DNA of 64,000 bases. It comes from Lichenostomus cassidix. Lineage: Eukaryota > Chordata > Aves > Passeriformes > Meliphagidae. Positions 1-11,794 of this stretch are shown here, in pieces; within the stretch, counting starts at the first letter, position 1, and each line of letters begins with the position of its first letter. A program made the translations under genes and the position numbers. The notes under the pieces were generated by a model that was not told the origin of the DNA, ran no database searches, and was given only the letters and a program-made list of their open reading frames with translations. The stretch covers positions 6,202,293 to 6,266,292 of the forward strand of contig CM039210.1 of the NCBI GenBank assembly GCA_008360975.2, written 5' to 3'.

Positions 1-210
1 CTTGGGATGCTAGAAGATAGTCTATGGCCTAAGGGTTTTGAATAGCTAATTGTGATATAGGTGTAAATAGTTGTTTTTACCAGGGGTTTAATCACAAAAT
101 GCTTATGGCATACAGGCTAATGGTTGTATAAAAAGGGAATAGTTAAATTTTTGGTTTGAAATGCACAGGAAAGAAGATGTGCTATGGTACAAGTAGTCCC
201 TTCCTGAAGT
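1..210. other. No feature recognised
   Basis: AT-rich sequence beside the 3' LTR at 211-1000. I see no coding, repeat or LTR signal in it. It is probably the host flank of that ERV. Confidence 0.4.
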
Positions 211-1000
211 TGTAGGGTCCGGAGGGGTCCAGCCGCCTTAGTCCTAATGGCTACCGGGGCTTCGGGAGACCTCGGAGGCCTCACCTGGGCCCAAGCTCTC
301 AGCCCTCCCGGCTGTTCAGCTCTGTCCCAGAGGCGGCTACGGTCAGCCTCAGTGTTCCCAGGCTCGCTCCTTGGAGCGGCAGGGACCACGCGGCGGAGGC
401 GGGTGCCCACCGGGCAGGAACGCCGTGGAGTCGCTGGTCGCTTCCCGTGATAAAGAAAGTACGACGAGCTGAGAGTCGCCAGTGTGCAGTTTATTAAAGG
501 AGAAGCGGCGCGGGGGAGGCACACTGGGGGCTCTCGGGTGGGGCGGTCCACGCAGCTACCGGGTGCAGAGCCCCGCGGGGCTGGGGTCGCGACCACACCA
601 CGCCGAGAGAACAAAGGGAGGGGGTTTTTAGGGGGAAATACGGGGTTTCCCGGGGAGGAACAACAGGGGCGGAGCCAACGGGGCTCCGGGACAACATGAG
701 GGACAAGCAGGGGAGCAAATGAAATATAACTAGGGAGGGGATTACAAACAACTCATGGGGGAAGCCCGGCAACAGAACATTCTAGTGAGGGCAAGCAGCG
801 GGGGCGGTGACAGGGGCGGGGAAGCGAACTTTAAACCAATAAACTTAGGAAAAACTTTCCAGGGGAGGGAGAGAGCGGTTTACGGCCCGGCCTCCTCCGA
901 GTCCCAGGCGATGGCATCCTCGGCAGCGTCCCCGTGGATTACGCCGACCGCCGGCCTCGGGGACTCGGGATCCGCAGCATCGGGCCGCCGCACCCCCACA
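211..1000 (-). mobile_element. GC-rich 3' LTR of a minus-strand ERV
   Basis: Read on the minus strand the block starts TGTGGGGG at 1000 and ends CCCTACA at 211, the TG...CA ends of an LTR. A purine-rich tract (AAAATGGGAAGG) sits directly upstream at 1001-1012, as a polypurine tract should for a 3' LTR. A minus-strand AATAAA lies at 490-495, with a TATA-like CCCTAAAAA further upstream. The LTR is strikingly GC- and CpG-rich compared with its surroundings. The 5' LTR is missing, so no target duplication can be tested. Several small open frames inside it are by-products of GC richness. Confidence 0.7.
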
Positions 1001-1145
1001 CCTTCCCATTTTGGTGGAAGACTTTTATACGTGTTTGTGCTACAGTGCCAGAACTATCCAGGTGCTAGAATGGTTGGCCACCAATTTGATTTCATAAGAA
1101 TATCTAGGGAAATATTCCTCACACCATTGATAAGTCTTTTCACTG

Positions 1146-1334
1146 TCAGGATGATGAAATTTGAGTAGGCAAGTGTGGCTCGTTCAAATCGTATGAAAAG
1201 GAATTGGCAAATATAGAGCCAGTCATGTTATGCCAGTTACAGGTGGTCCAGTTGTTGTTTGTACTTAACCAACCATTACTCTGTAAAATGTAAAATGTAG
1301 AATTAGGACCAGTTAAATTATAGAATTTTGGCAA
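1146..1334 (-). pseudogene. ERV env surface-protein fragment
   Basis: A 62-codon minus-strand frame with three closely spaced N-glycosylation sequons (NLT, NST, NMT-type) lies between the integrase remains and the 3' LTR, exactly where env is expected. The rest of env is missing or too decayed to read. The class of retrovirus cannot be set from this scrap. Confidence 0.5.
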
Positions 1335-1899
1335 AATGTACCATTAATATTCCATGCAAGATTCCAGAGTGGTGAAATATTTAAAAGAGCAGTGTTTCAT
1401 TTTTACAGAACCATGTGGTTCTTAAATTGGAGTAATTACAAACTCTGGTTCAATTACTGCATATCATCTGAAACTGGGTTTGCATCCAGCTGTAGAGCAA
1501 AATATAGTCACAAAGGCTTGTTTCTCCCACACTGAATTTATGTGTTCAGGCATTGTAATGCACCATGGGCTTTTATCATATGAATGTGCCTTTAAAAGGC
1601 TTTATAAGTTGGAGGGTTGGGAAGGAAGTATACCAATTTAGATTGATACCAAGATGTTTCAGGAACAGATTCAGCTAACCATGCGGAATTAGCATCTGAA
1701 GATTGAGGATGGTGTAAACAATACCAACAGTTTGATTCATTACCCATTTGAGATATGATGTTCATTAACTGAATGACATTATTATTGTTTCAGTCAAGAA
1801 CAGCATCACCCTGAGAAAAGCAACAGGCTCACAGTGGGGGTTTTAAAGGTTTTGTTGTTTGGAAACCAGAAAAATGACCTTATTCCACTGAGCATTTGG

Positions 1900-2300
1900 T
1901 GGGTGTCTGTCAGTTATTTAAGCATCAGTCAGCTTCAGGTAGGGCTTTACACCATTTTTCTGTATATAAATTTAGCTCTAGAGTTAATTTCAGTAGACCA
2001 TTCCATCTCTTAACCATGACATTACTTTGGGGTCTGTAGGGCAGGTGGAACACTCAGGTAACTCCATTATGTTCACACCACTCTTGTACAATTTTATTTT
2101 TTAAATGAGAGCCATTATCAGACTGCAGAGCAGAAGGCATGGGAGTGTCAGCAAACTATCCATTAAGTCCTGCCACAATGGTAAGACCATCAGCTTTCCT
2201 GCAAGGAAAAACTTTCCCTGAGCCAAATATTTTTTGAACTTCAGTAAGGATATAACATAATTTCTCAGGTGTTTGAGGGAAAGGTTTAACATAATCAATT
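1900..2300 (-). pseudogene. ERV integrase core fragment, stop-broken
   Basis: The minus strand reads an integrase catalytic-core stretch with the SDNGSH motif (second catalytic Asp) followed by HLPYRPQ and a KRWNG block, which resemble the region of the third catalytic acidic residue. The frame has at least two in-frame stops. The longest uninterrupted frame here (2101-2298) is in a different phase and is not the real one. RT and RNase H, which should lie between this and the protease at 2531-2737, are deleted. Confidence 0.7.
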
Positions 2301-2530
2301 TACCAAGTGGACAGGGGACTTATTTCCTATCCCCCATCCTTTCGGTGCTGAAAAAGGTAACAAGCATTTTTTCTTCATCAGTTGTTTCAAAAGCCTGTTT
2401 AGTTTTGCCCTGTATCCAGCTTTTGCTTCACAGAATATCCATACACATTATATTTAGGTTTCTTAGCAGCATTCACTATTGGGGGGGAGGGGGCACAGGG
2501 ATGACGATGGGTGGAAAAAGGAATTTCCAG

Positions 2531-2760
2531 TTATACCTTAACAATTGAATAAGGAACCACTACTCCATTTAATCCATTCACTAATATTTTCTGATGTTTC
2601 CGAGGGGTGACTCCAGGACATGATTCTGCTTTAACCATGGATGATTGTGCTCCAGTATCTCTGAGGAAAACAGTTTTTAATTTATCACTTACTATGACCT
2701 CTTCCAGTTCGAATCCCTGGTCTAGTTTCCCCAACACTACTTTCTGATAGGAGACAAATA
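2531..2760 (-). pseudogene. ERV protease fragment
   Basis: The minus-strand frame has a retroviral aspartic protease active-site motif, LRDTGAQSS, followed by a hydrophobic flap-like stretch. Order on the minus strand is protease, integrase, env, LTR, so the pieces at 211-2760 are one internally deleted provirus. Confidence 0.6.
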
Positions 2761-3129
2761 GAGATGTTTTTGCGGTTTGAAGGTGTTTCCCTGTATGGGA
2801 GGAGCACTAGGCAAAGGTGTAGATAACTTTTCCTCCTTTTCTCTTTCTTTCACTAGAAATTTTAGTTTTTGAGAGAAGAAATGTCCATAAGTTTAATATT
2901 TTAATCATCTATGTTGCAGTTTTGTCAATACTGCTCTTAATCAGATGATTTTTTAATATAAATTAAATAAATCAAAGTTTGATTTGTAGTACCTGAAAGA
3001 CCATAAATGTACCTTCTGACACAGATGCATTTTGTTTAAGTATGTGGTCACCTTTTAACTCTGCCCTTTTAAAAGTACATGAAAATGTGTGGCCACATCA
3101 GTGAAGGCTCTGAGGCAATCTGCATGAAC
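2761..3129. other. Unassigned, possibly more ERV internal sequence
   Basis: AT-rich sequence between the protease fragment and the CR1 start. It may hold the decayed 5' part of the same minus-strand ERV. I see no readable frame or LTR end. Confidence 0.3.
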
Positions 3130-3309
3130 AGATGTGCTCTGAAGCTGAGGATCGTGCTGAGGGAGGGAGGGAGGTGAGCTTTCCTACCTGGTAAGACCTC
3201 GATACCAGAGCAAAGAGAGGCACCCCAACCCCTCATAGATAAGCCACCCCCAGGGAGCAGCAGTTCATGCAGGCAGGCAGGCAGAGCAGGAAGGGCGCTG
3301 AGGCGTTGC

Positions 3310-4465
3310 CATCTCAGTTAGCTCAGTTGGTGGTCATCACCCCCGCAAAGAGAGCTCAGGTATGGTGTACACTCGGACAAAAGTTGTTTCCTCTGCGCAT
3401 ACCAGAAAGGATGTGGCGACTCAGACAGAATGCCCATGAAAGCATGCAGGGGTCCAGGTCTTAGGCTGCAGGGAGTGCCGGAGCCTGGTGCTGCTCTCAG
3501 AGGGCAACAGAAAGAACAGCTGTGTGAGGTGCAATCAGGTCAATGATCTACTTAGCCTAGTGGCTGAACTGAGAGGTGAAGTAAAAAGACTAAGAAGTAT
3601 TAGGGACTCTGAAGAAGAGATTGACTGGTGAAGCCTCACTCTACCAAGCCTCAGACAAACAGACCTGCCATCCACTTCACAAGAAGCAATGGATCCCCTA
3701 CTCTCTTACTACTAGGCAGACAAAGGGGACCTTAGAGATGGAGGGGAGTAGAAATGGGTTTCTGCTCCAGGTGGCAGGCAAATCCCCTCCCAACCTACCT
3801 CACTTCCCCAGGTGCCCTTACACAATAAATATGAGCCCCTGGAATTTGAGGACCAGGGAAATGAGGAAGTAGATGAAGGTCCATCCAGCTTGGACAGGTG
3901 ACCTAGGGCAGGACAGCCTACCTCCGGCATCATGACCTCCACAGTTAAAAAAAAAAGAAAGGTAGTAGTCATTGGTGACTCCCTTTTAAAAGGAATTGAG
4001 GGCCTGACATGCCAACTGGACCCAACCCATAGGGAGATGTGCTGCCTCCCTAGGGTCTGGGTAAGAGACATCACCTAGAAACTTCCCAGCCTGGTACAGC
4101 CCACTGACTATTACTCGCTACTGGTTTTCCAGGTGTGTACTGACCAAGTCCGAACAAGAAGGCTGCGGACAATCAAGAGGGACCTCAGGGCCTTGGGACA
4201 ACTGGCCAAGGGATCTGGAGCCCAAGTTGTGTTCTCTTCTGTTCTGCCAGTTGCAGGGAATGGTGGAGCAAGAAATGGGAAAATCATGCAGATGAATACC
4301 TGGCTTTGAGACTGGTGTTACCAGCAGAATTTGGGGGGTTTTGATCATGGGTCAGTTTATATGACACTGAGCCTGCTGACAACAAATTATGTCCACCTGT
4401 CTCAAAGAGATAAAAGGATCCTGGCTCAGGACTTAGAAGGGATTGTTGAGAGAGCTTTAAACTAG
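3310..4465 (+). pseudogene. CR1 ORF1 remnant (zinc finger, coiled coil, SGNH esterase)
   Basis: CR1 ORF1 encodes an RNA-binding protein with an esterase domain. Here a C-rich zinc-finger stretch (about 3470-3540) is followed by a short coiled coil (LVAELRGEVKRLRSI), a linker and an SGNH-hydrolase-like domain. That domain has block I VVVIGDSLLKG at about 3966-3998 and ends in VERALN before a stop at about 4464. The nucleophile Ser of GDS is kept, but the usual D-x-x-H block reads N-Y-V-H, so the Asp is lost. At least four in-frame stops break the frame. Confidence 0.75.
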
Positions 4466-4814
4466 GTGTGAAGGGGGACAGGGGCATGGCCAGGTTCAAC
4501 AGGGATAAGGTGCGGGAGGGGGAGAACTATAGCGCACACCCAAGTAGCAAAAGAATGCTTAAGGGGGATACCTCCAGCAAGTGCAAGCAGCCAAAGACAT
4601 AATCACAAGATAGGACCATGGGGAATTCCTTGCACCCTACTGGGATATTGACACAAAACCCCACTTCTATAAAGTGCCTGTACACCTATGCACGCAGCAT
4701 GGGGAACAAACAGGAGGAACTAGAGATCTGTGTGCAGTCACAGGGCTTTGACCTCATTGCGATTACAGAGACATGGTGGGATAGCTCGCATAACTGGAAT
4801 GTTGTCATGAAGGG

Positions 4815-6119
4815 TGTATTGGATTTGCATGGCCTGGTTTTGGTAGCAGGGAGGGCTACAAGGGTGGCTTCTGTGAGAAGCTGCTAAAAGCTTCCTCCAC
4901 ATCCAGCACAGTCAATCCCTGCCGGTTCCAAAGATGGACACACTGCTGGTCAAGGCTGGGCCAATTAGAAATGGTGGTAACCACTCTGTGATAACATATT
5001 TAAGAAGAAAGGAAAAAAAAGTTAGTGCGCAGTTGTAATTGCGGCCAGAGAAGAGCGGGGTGACAACATGTGAGAAGAACAACTATACAGACACCAAAGT
5101 CAGTGAAGAAGGTGGGGGAGGAGGTGCTCCAGGCACCAGAGCTGGAATTCCTCTACAGCCCATGGTGAAGACCATGCTGAAGCAGGATGTCCTCCTGCAA
5201 CCTATGGAGGTCCATAGAGATGCAGAGATCCACCTGCAGCCTGTGAAGGAGACCCATGCCAGAGCAGGTGGATGCCTGAGAGGAGGCTGTGATCCTGTGA
5301 GAGACCCATGGAGAGAGGGGCCCATGCTGGAGCAACCTGTCCTTGAAGGACTGCACCCTGTGGAAGAGTGACCCACGCTGCAGCAGTTTGAGGAGGACTG
5401 CTGCCCGTGGCATGGACTCACGTTGGAGAAGTTCATGGAGAACTGTCTCCCATGGGAGGGACCCCACAGTGAAGCAGGGGAACAACTCCTCTCCCTGAGC
5501 AGCTGGAAAAGCTACGGGTGATGAACTGACCATAACCCCCATTCCCTGTCTTCTTGCACCGCTGAGATAGGAGGTAGAGCTGGGAAGGAGGGAGGGGTGG
5601 GGGGAAGGTGTTTTTAAAGGTTAATTTTACTTCTCATTATCCTGCTCTGATTTTGTTAGCAATAAATTCAACTCGTATTGTCGCTGTTGAGCAGCTAGCA
5701 GAGTAATGAATGCATCAGTTCTCAGTGGCAAGAAGGAATGACCTTTATTGTTTTGATTTCATCACATATATAGAGTTCTCAAAAGTCACCCAGATTGGTC
5801 AGTCAGAAGCCTTCCCCCAGGCCTGATTGGCCAGGCCTGCACTGCCCAAGTTCTGGGACACTGTTCCAAAAACATCCAAACTTTATCTTTATTTACAAAA
5901 CACAAGAAAACTTCTCATGGGAAAAACTGTGCTAGCCACACGTATCTCTAATTTCAAGCCTGTTTTGCTTGTGAGAGTATTTGGTGAGTAATCTCTCCTG
6001 GTCCTTATCTCAAGTCATGAACCCTTCATTATATATTCTCTCCCCTGTCCAGCTGGGAAGAGGAGTGAGTGAGCAGCTTTCGTGGTTGCCTGGCATCTGG
6101 TCTGCATCAACCCACTACA
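4815..6119 (+). mobile_element. Solo LTR, family A (TGTATTGG...CCACTACA), 5-bp TSD
   Basis: The ends are TGTATTGGATTTGC and CATCAACCCACTACA, flanked by the exact 5-bp duplication AAGGG (4810-4814 and 6120-6124) inside CR1 ORF2. A TATA-like TATTTAAG near 4997 and AATAAA near 5661 set a + orientation. A 262-bp second LTR sits inside it at 5679-5940. The same family recurs at 9207-10308, 12614-16693 and 30781-33162, with a shorter relative at 27032-27602. Confidence 0.9.
5679..5940 (-). mobile_element. 262-bp solo LTR (family J) nested in LTR A
   Basis: TGTCGCTGTTGAG...GCTAGCCACA is flanked by the 5-bp duplication CGTAT (5674-5678 and 5941-5945) and interrupts the 3' part of LTR A just after its AATAAA. 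The minus strand has a TATATA box and a CAATAAAGG poly(A) signal, so it points backward. A near-identical copy is at 48184-48445. Confidence 0.9.
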
Positions 6120-7874
6120 AAGGGCTACACTGTTTAGGAATGACAGACCAGGAAGGTGTGGTGGTGGAGTTGTCCTTTATGAGGCAACACTTGGAATGTA
6201 TCAAGCTCTGTCTTGGGGTAGATGACAAGCAAGTTGAGTGCTTATGGGTTAGGATAAAAGGGCAGACTAGTAAGGGTGACACTGTCATGGGTGTTTGATA
6301 TAGGCCACCCAATCAGGAGGAAGAAGTGGATGAGGCCTTCTACAGGCAGCTAGAAGCAGCGTTCCAGTCATAGGCCCTGCTTCTCGTGGGGGACTTTAAC
6401 TACCCTGACATCTGCTGGAGAAGCAACACAGTGAAGCACAAACAGTCCAGGAGGTTTCTGGAAACCATTGATGACAACTTCCTGTCACAGGTAGTGGAGG
6501 ATCCCACAAGGAATGGTGTGCTGCTTGACCTCATACTAACAAAAAGGGAAGGCCTTGTTGGAGATGTAAAGGTTGGGGGCAGACTTGGCTGCAGTGACCA
6601 TGAGGTTGTGGAGTTCAGTATCTGTCGAGGGGGAAGCAAGGCAGCAAGTAAGATTGCAACCATGGACTTCAGGAGAGTTAACTTTAGCCTCTTCAGGGAT
6701 CTTCTTGAAAGAATCCCATGAGAAGAGACCCTGCAGGAAAGAGAGAGCTGCTTCAAGCACCATTTCCTCCAGGCTCAAGAACAGTGTATCCCATTGAGCA
6801 AGAAATCAGGTAAAAGGGACAAGAGATGCGTGGGTGAACAAGAAGCTCCTGTCAATACTCAAGCACAAGCAGGAAATACACAGGAGATGGAAGCCTGGAC
6901 AGGTCACTTGGAGTGATTATAGAGGTTGTCAGAGTAAGTTAGAATGAGATAAGGAAGGCCAAGGCCCATCTGGAATTAAATCTGCCCAAAGATGTCAAGG
7001 ACTTCAAGATGGGTTTCTTCAAATACATCAATAACAAAAGGAAAACAAAAGATTATATGGACCTGTTATTAAATGGAGGTGGGACCCTGGTAACAGAGGA
7101 CGCAGAGAAGGCAGAGTTACTGAATGCCTTCTTTGCATCAGCCATCACTGACAAAACCAGCCCTCAGGGATCTCTGACCCAGGAGACCAGGGTAAAAGAA
7201 TCTTGGAAGGAAGACTTTTCCTTGGTCAAGGAGGATTGTGTCAGAGAACACCTAGGCAAACTTGACATCCACAAGTCCATGAACCCTGACAGGATGCATC
7301 CAAGAGTGCTGAGCGAGCTGATGGACATCATAGCAAGGCCACTCATGATCATCTTTGGAAGGTGCCTGAGGACTGGAAGAAAAGCAAATGTCTCTCCAGT
7401 CTTCCAAAAGGGCAAGAAGGAGAACACAGGGAACAACCATCCAGTCAGCCTCACCTCAATTCCTGGAAAGGTGATGGAGCACCTCATTCTGGAGGCAATC
7501 TGTCTCCACATGGATGACAAGAATGTGAATCCATGCTGACTACTCCTGATCACCAAATGTAAATCATGCTAGACCAGCCTGATTGCCTTCTACGATGATA
7601 TGACTACCTGGATGGATAAGGGGAGAGCAGTGGATATTGTCTACCTTGAGCTTGGCAAGGCTTTCAACACTGTCTGTCATGACTTCCTCAGAGGCAAACT
7701 CAGGATGTGTGGACTGGATTGAGAATGGGCTGAATGGCAAATAACAGAGGGTTGTAATCAGTGACACAGGCTCTAATTGGAGGCCTTTCACTACTGGTGT
7801 CGCCCAAGGTTCAATGCCAGGCCCAGTATTAACTTATTCATCAGTGACTTGGACAAAGGGGCAGATGCCTCCAC

Positions 7875-9195
7875 AGCATTCACCATTCACCACCATTCTC
7901 TGGGTCCAGACATCCAGCCAGTTCTTAACCCAGCAAAGAGTGCACCTGTCCAAGCCGTGGGCTGCCAGCTTTTCCAGGAGGATGCTGTGGGAAACAGTAT
8001 CAAAGGCTTTGCTGAAACCCAGATAGACTACATCCACAGCCTTTCCCTCATCCACTAGGCGTGTCACTGGTCAAAAGGAGATCAGGTTGGTCAGGCAGGA
8101 CCTGCCTTTCCTAAACCCATGCTGGCTGGGCCGGATCCCCTGGTCGTCCTGTATGTGCCATGTGATTGCACTCAAGATGATCTACTCCATAACCTTCCTG
8201 GACATCAAGGTCAGGTTGACAGGCCTGTAGTTTCCCAGATCCTCCTCCTAGCCCTTCTTGTGGATGGGTGTCACATTGACCAGCTTCCAGTCATCTGGAA
8301 CCTCCCTGGTTAACCAGGACTGATGATAAATGATGGAGAGTGGCTTGGCAAGCTCTGTCAGCACACTTGGATGAATCCCATCTGGTCCCATAGACGTGTG
8401 TCTAAGTGGCACAGCAGGTAACTAACTGCCTCCTCCTGGATTGCAGGGGGTCTATTCTGCTCCCCATCCCTGTCTACCAGCTCAGGGGGCTGGTTGCCCT
8501 GAGGATAACAAGTCGTACTGTTGAGGACTGAGGCAAAGAAGCATAAAATACTTCAGCCTTGGTGACAATATTCCCCTCACACACATCCAATAAAGAATGA
8601 AGGTATTCCTTGGCCCTCCTTTTGTTGTTAATGTATTTATAAAAACGCTTTTTATTATCTTTCGCAGTGGTGGCCAGATTGAGGTCTAGTTGAGCTTTCA
8701 CCTTTCTAATTTTCTTTCTACTCGACCTAATGACATCCTTGTACTCTTCCTGAGTTGCCTGCTCCTTTTTCCAAAGGTGATACACCCTCTTTTTTCCCTG
8801 AGTTCCTGAGAAAGCTCCCTATTCAGCGAGGCCTATCTTCTTCCCCAACAGTTCATCTTTCAGCATATAGGGATGGCCTGCTCCTGTGCCTTCAAGATTT
8901 CTTCCTTAAAGTATGTCCAGCCTTCCTGGACCCCTTTGTTTTTAAGGGCTTTTTCCCAGGGGACTTTGAACCTGTGTCCTAAGTAGGCCAAAGTCAGCCC
9001 TCCAGAAGTCCAAGGCAAAGGTTTTGTTGACCCCCTTCCTTACTTCACTGAGTATTGCAAACTCTATCATTTCATGGTCCCTGTGCCCAAGACAGCCTCC
9101 GATCACCTCATCTCCCACCAGCCCTTCTCTGTTTGTAAACAACAGGTCTAGTGGGCCACCATCCCTAGTAGGCTAATTCCCCACCTGTGTCAGGA
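7875..9195 (-). mobile_element. CR1 LINE fragment (-): RT back to endonuclease
   Basis: The minus strand reads CR1 ORF2 from the endonuclease (about 9140, GCLGHRDHEMIEF) through NNKRRAKEYLHSLLD and the RT block [19 protein letters not shown] at 7834-8067. It stops near the VVVNG motif. It lies in reverse orientation right after the + strand CR1, which ends at almost the same place in RT. The 3' UTR is absent. Many stops are present. Confidence 0.85.
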
Positions 9196-9206
9196 ATGTG
9201 AGTAGA

Positions 9207-10308
9207 TGTGTTGGTTTTGCTTGGCCCAGTTTTTGGTAGTGGGAGGGGGGCCACAAAGATGGCTCCTGTGTGTCCTGTGTGAAGGTTCTGGAAGTTTTCA
9301 CCATGTCCAGCAGAGCCAATCTCTGATGACTCTGAAGATGATGGACATGCTGCTGGCCAAGCCTGGGACAATTAGAGATGGTGGTTACGCCTCTGTGATA
9401 ACGTACTTAAGAATAAATCAAAACAATGTGGGCACACACTTCTTTTTATCCAGAGGAGGGGGAGGAGGTGAGAATATGTGAGGGGAAAACAACATGGAGA
9501 CACCAAGGTCAATGGACAAGGAGGGGGAGGAGGTGCTCCAGGCGCCAGAGCCGACAATCCTCTGCTGGCCGTGGTGAGGACCATGGTGAAGCAGGTTGTC
9601 CCCCTGTAGCCCAGGGGGTCCACGGGGGGTTGCAGTGGTTCACCCACAGCCCGTAGGGAGGTGCCCACGCCAGAGTGGGTGGATGCCTGGAGGAAGCTGA
9701 GATCCAGTGGGAGTCCCAGTGGAGACAAAGGCCATGCTACTGAGATGGAACAGCCTGGCCTCAGAGGTCTGCACCCCATGGATGAGGGGCCCATGTCATA
9801 GCAGCTCTTGGAGGACTGTCTGCCCATGGGATGGACTCATGTTGCAGCAGATTTGGGCAGATTGCTGCTCGTGAGATTTGGACCCACGCCGGAGAAGTTC
9901 GCAGAGGACTGTCTCCTGTGGGACGGACCCACGGCAATGTAGAGGACTCCTCTCCCTGTGCAGTGGAAGAAGATCTCGGTGCTGGACTGACCAAACCCCC
10001 ATACCCTGTCCGCCTGTGCCGCTGGTGGGGAGGAGGGAGGGGGGTGAGCAGAGAAACGCTGTCTTAAGAGCTTATTTTTACTTCTCATTATCTTCCTCTG
10101 ACTCTGTTAGGTTAATAAATCACTTTGCAACTTTAAGTTTCAGCCTATTTTGCCCTCAGTGCGTCTTCTGGTTCCTTATCTCAAAACATGAGTCCTTTGT
10201 GTATGTATGTTAACTTTTTTTCCTCTCCTCTGCCCAGCTGTGGCAGGGGCGAGGAGAGAGAGCAGATATCATAAGTGCCTTGCATTTGGCCAGGGTCAAA
10301 CCACGACA
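9207..10308 (+). mobile_element. Solo LTR, family A, 5-bp TSD
   Basis: TGTGTTGGTTTTGC...CAAACCACGACA is bounded by exact 5-bp duplications GTAGA (9202-9206 and 10309-10313). It is 1,102 bp with no nested insert, so it is the best length reference for the family in this window. It is clearly diverged from the copies at 4815 and 30781. Confidence 0.9.
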
Positions 10309-10313
10309 GTAGA

Positions 10314-10757
10314 TGCTCTCAGAGGTTTTTTCAACCTAAATGATTCTGTGATTTTTATGAGGATAGGCTGAGAGAGTTGGGCCTGTTCAGCCTCAAGAAG
10401 AGATGACTGAGAGAGCACCTCATCAATGTCTATAAGTATCTGAAGGGTGGGTGTCAAGAAGATGGAGCCAGGCTCTTCCCGGTGGTGCCAAGAAATAGGA
10501 CAAGAGGCAGAAGGCAGAAACTGATGCACAGGAAGTTCCACCTGAATATGAAAAAGAACTTCTTTACTGTGCAGGTGATGGGACACTGGAACAGATTGTC
10601 CAGAGAGGTTGTGGAGTCTCCCTTACTGGACATATTCAAGAACCATGTGGATGCAATTCTGTGCAATGCGCTCCAGTATGACCTTGCTTGAGCAGGGAGG
10701 TTGGACCAGATGACCCAATGTGGTCTCTTCCAACCTGACACATTCTGTGATTCTGTG
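10314..10757 (+). mobile_element. Two CR1 3' ends in tandem (+)
   Basis: 10314-10355 is a CR1 3' terminus ending in ATTCTGTGATT. It is followed at about 10356 by a longer CR1 3' UTR (GGCTGAGAGAGTTGGGCC...) that ends in the tail CATTCTGTGATTCTGTG near 10757. Confidence 0.8.
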
Positions 10758-11794
10758 TCTTAAGTTGCTTTCTCATACCTCTACCAGGAATTATTCTCTG
10801 TAGAGACAGATGTCTCTGATATCAGATGTCCTCAAGGTTAAAAAGTATTTTAAGAAATAATGAAAATGGGAATATATCCAATTACTGCTGATTTGACACC
10901 TGATCTTAGATTTCAAGTTATGCTTTTTTTTTTTAAAGAGTGGTATTTAAATTGTGATAGTTTTAAATATCTGAAGACTTTTCTACAAAATTTATGGTGT
11001 TCTGATGATTCAGTAAAAGCAGCAGAGTTATAAACAAACCTATGCTTTTAATCCTTAACTAAGTTGTTGGATTACAATGATATTTTGTTCAAAGGTTCTT
11101 CAGAGGAGTTGACATTGTACACAACTTGAAGTTTGATAACACAGTTGCCTAGGTGTTTGTTAATGAATAAGCTCAAAACTTCAGCTTCATGGATGCCAGG
11201 CACAAATTCACATGTCTTTTTTTAAGGCATATCAAAACACGACAATATATTACAGTACAAGCAGTCTTGTTAAGTATACTTCAGTCAATGGAACAGTAAA
11301 ATGGAAGCAAATTCTACTCTAGTGTTGATGCTCTCATTGAATAATTTTCTTCCTTTTCTCTCCCCCCCCCTCCCCCCACCCCAGCTGCATGGAACAACTT
11401 CACTACAGACCAGTTAAGATTGTCTTAAATGTGCTGTATAGGACACGACTTTTGGTTTGTGGGCTTGGACTTTTTCTGAACTAAGCAGTTGGACAATACT
11501 TAAGTGAAAGTTTCTTCCATGTGTTTTGCAAGACACAATAGGCATCACATAACAGGGTCAACAAATCATTTACTGATTTTGGAGAGTTTTGGGTTCACTA
11601 TATTCTCCTAAATGGTTTTTCATTGTGATGTCCTTGTGTATTTTATCATGAGCTTTGGAAAATATAATTTATATTTTTCAGTTGATAAACTTAGAGTTGC
11701 TGTAGGACAGAGGTCTGCTTGCTTGATTGATCTATCTTGAAGAGTAACATAATAAATTAACTTCATTGTATTGGATGTCACTCCTGTATTTCAG
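10758..11794. other. SNX2 intron sequence, no element recognised
   Basis: AT-rich unique sequence upstream of the first visible SNX2 exon. It has a C-rich simple tract at about 11362-11383. I searched for the preceding SNX2 exon by eye and did not find it, so it probably lies upstream of the window. Confidence 0.5.

Larger units (their letters stand above)
3130..7870 (+). mobile_element. Near full-length CR1 LINE (+), interrupted by a solo LTR
   Basis: Reading 5'-3', the block holds a 5' region, ORF1 (zinc finger, coiled coil, esterase) and ORF2 (endonuclease, reverse transcriptase). It stops abruptly in RT at about 7870, with no 3' UTR. The LTR at 4815-6119 splits ORF2 after the first endonuclease motif. 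Both ORFs carry several stops and frameshifts, so the copy is dead. A minus-strand CR1 piece abuts it at 7875. Confidence 0.85.
4640..7870 (+). pseudogene. CR1 ORF2 remnant (APE endonuclease, reverse transcriptase)
   Basis: The frame opens with the endonuclease motif CLYTYARSMGNKQEELE and AITETWWD, then is cut by the LTR at 4815-6119. It resumes at 6125 and carries GDFNYPDICW and GCSDHEVVEF endonuclease blocks (6386-6721) and the start of RT (7009-7539). RT ends near FISDLDKG at about 7860, before the catalytic YADD box. Stops at 6297 and elsewhere and frame changes after 7539 show it is dead. Confidence 0.8.

Noticed and set aside
7777..8313. + strand frames over 7777-8313 and 23447-23911
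   Set aside because: They are antisense shadows of CR1 reverse transcriptase on the minus strand.
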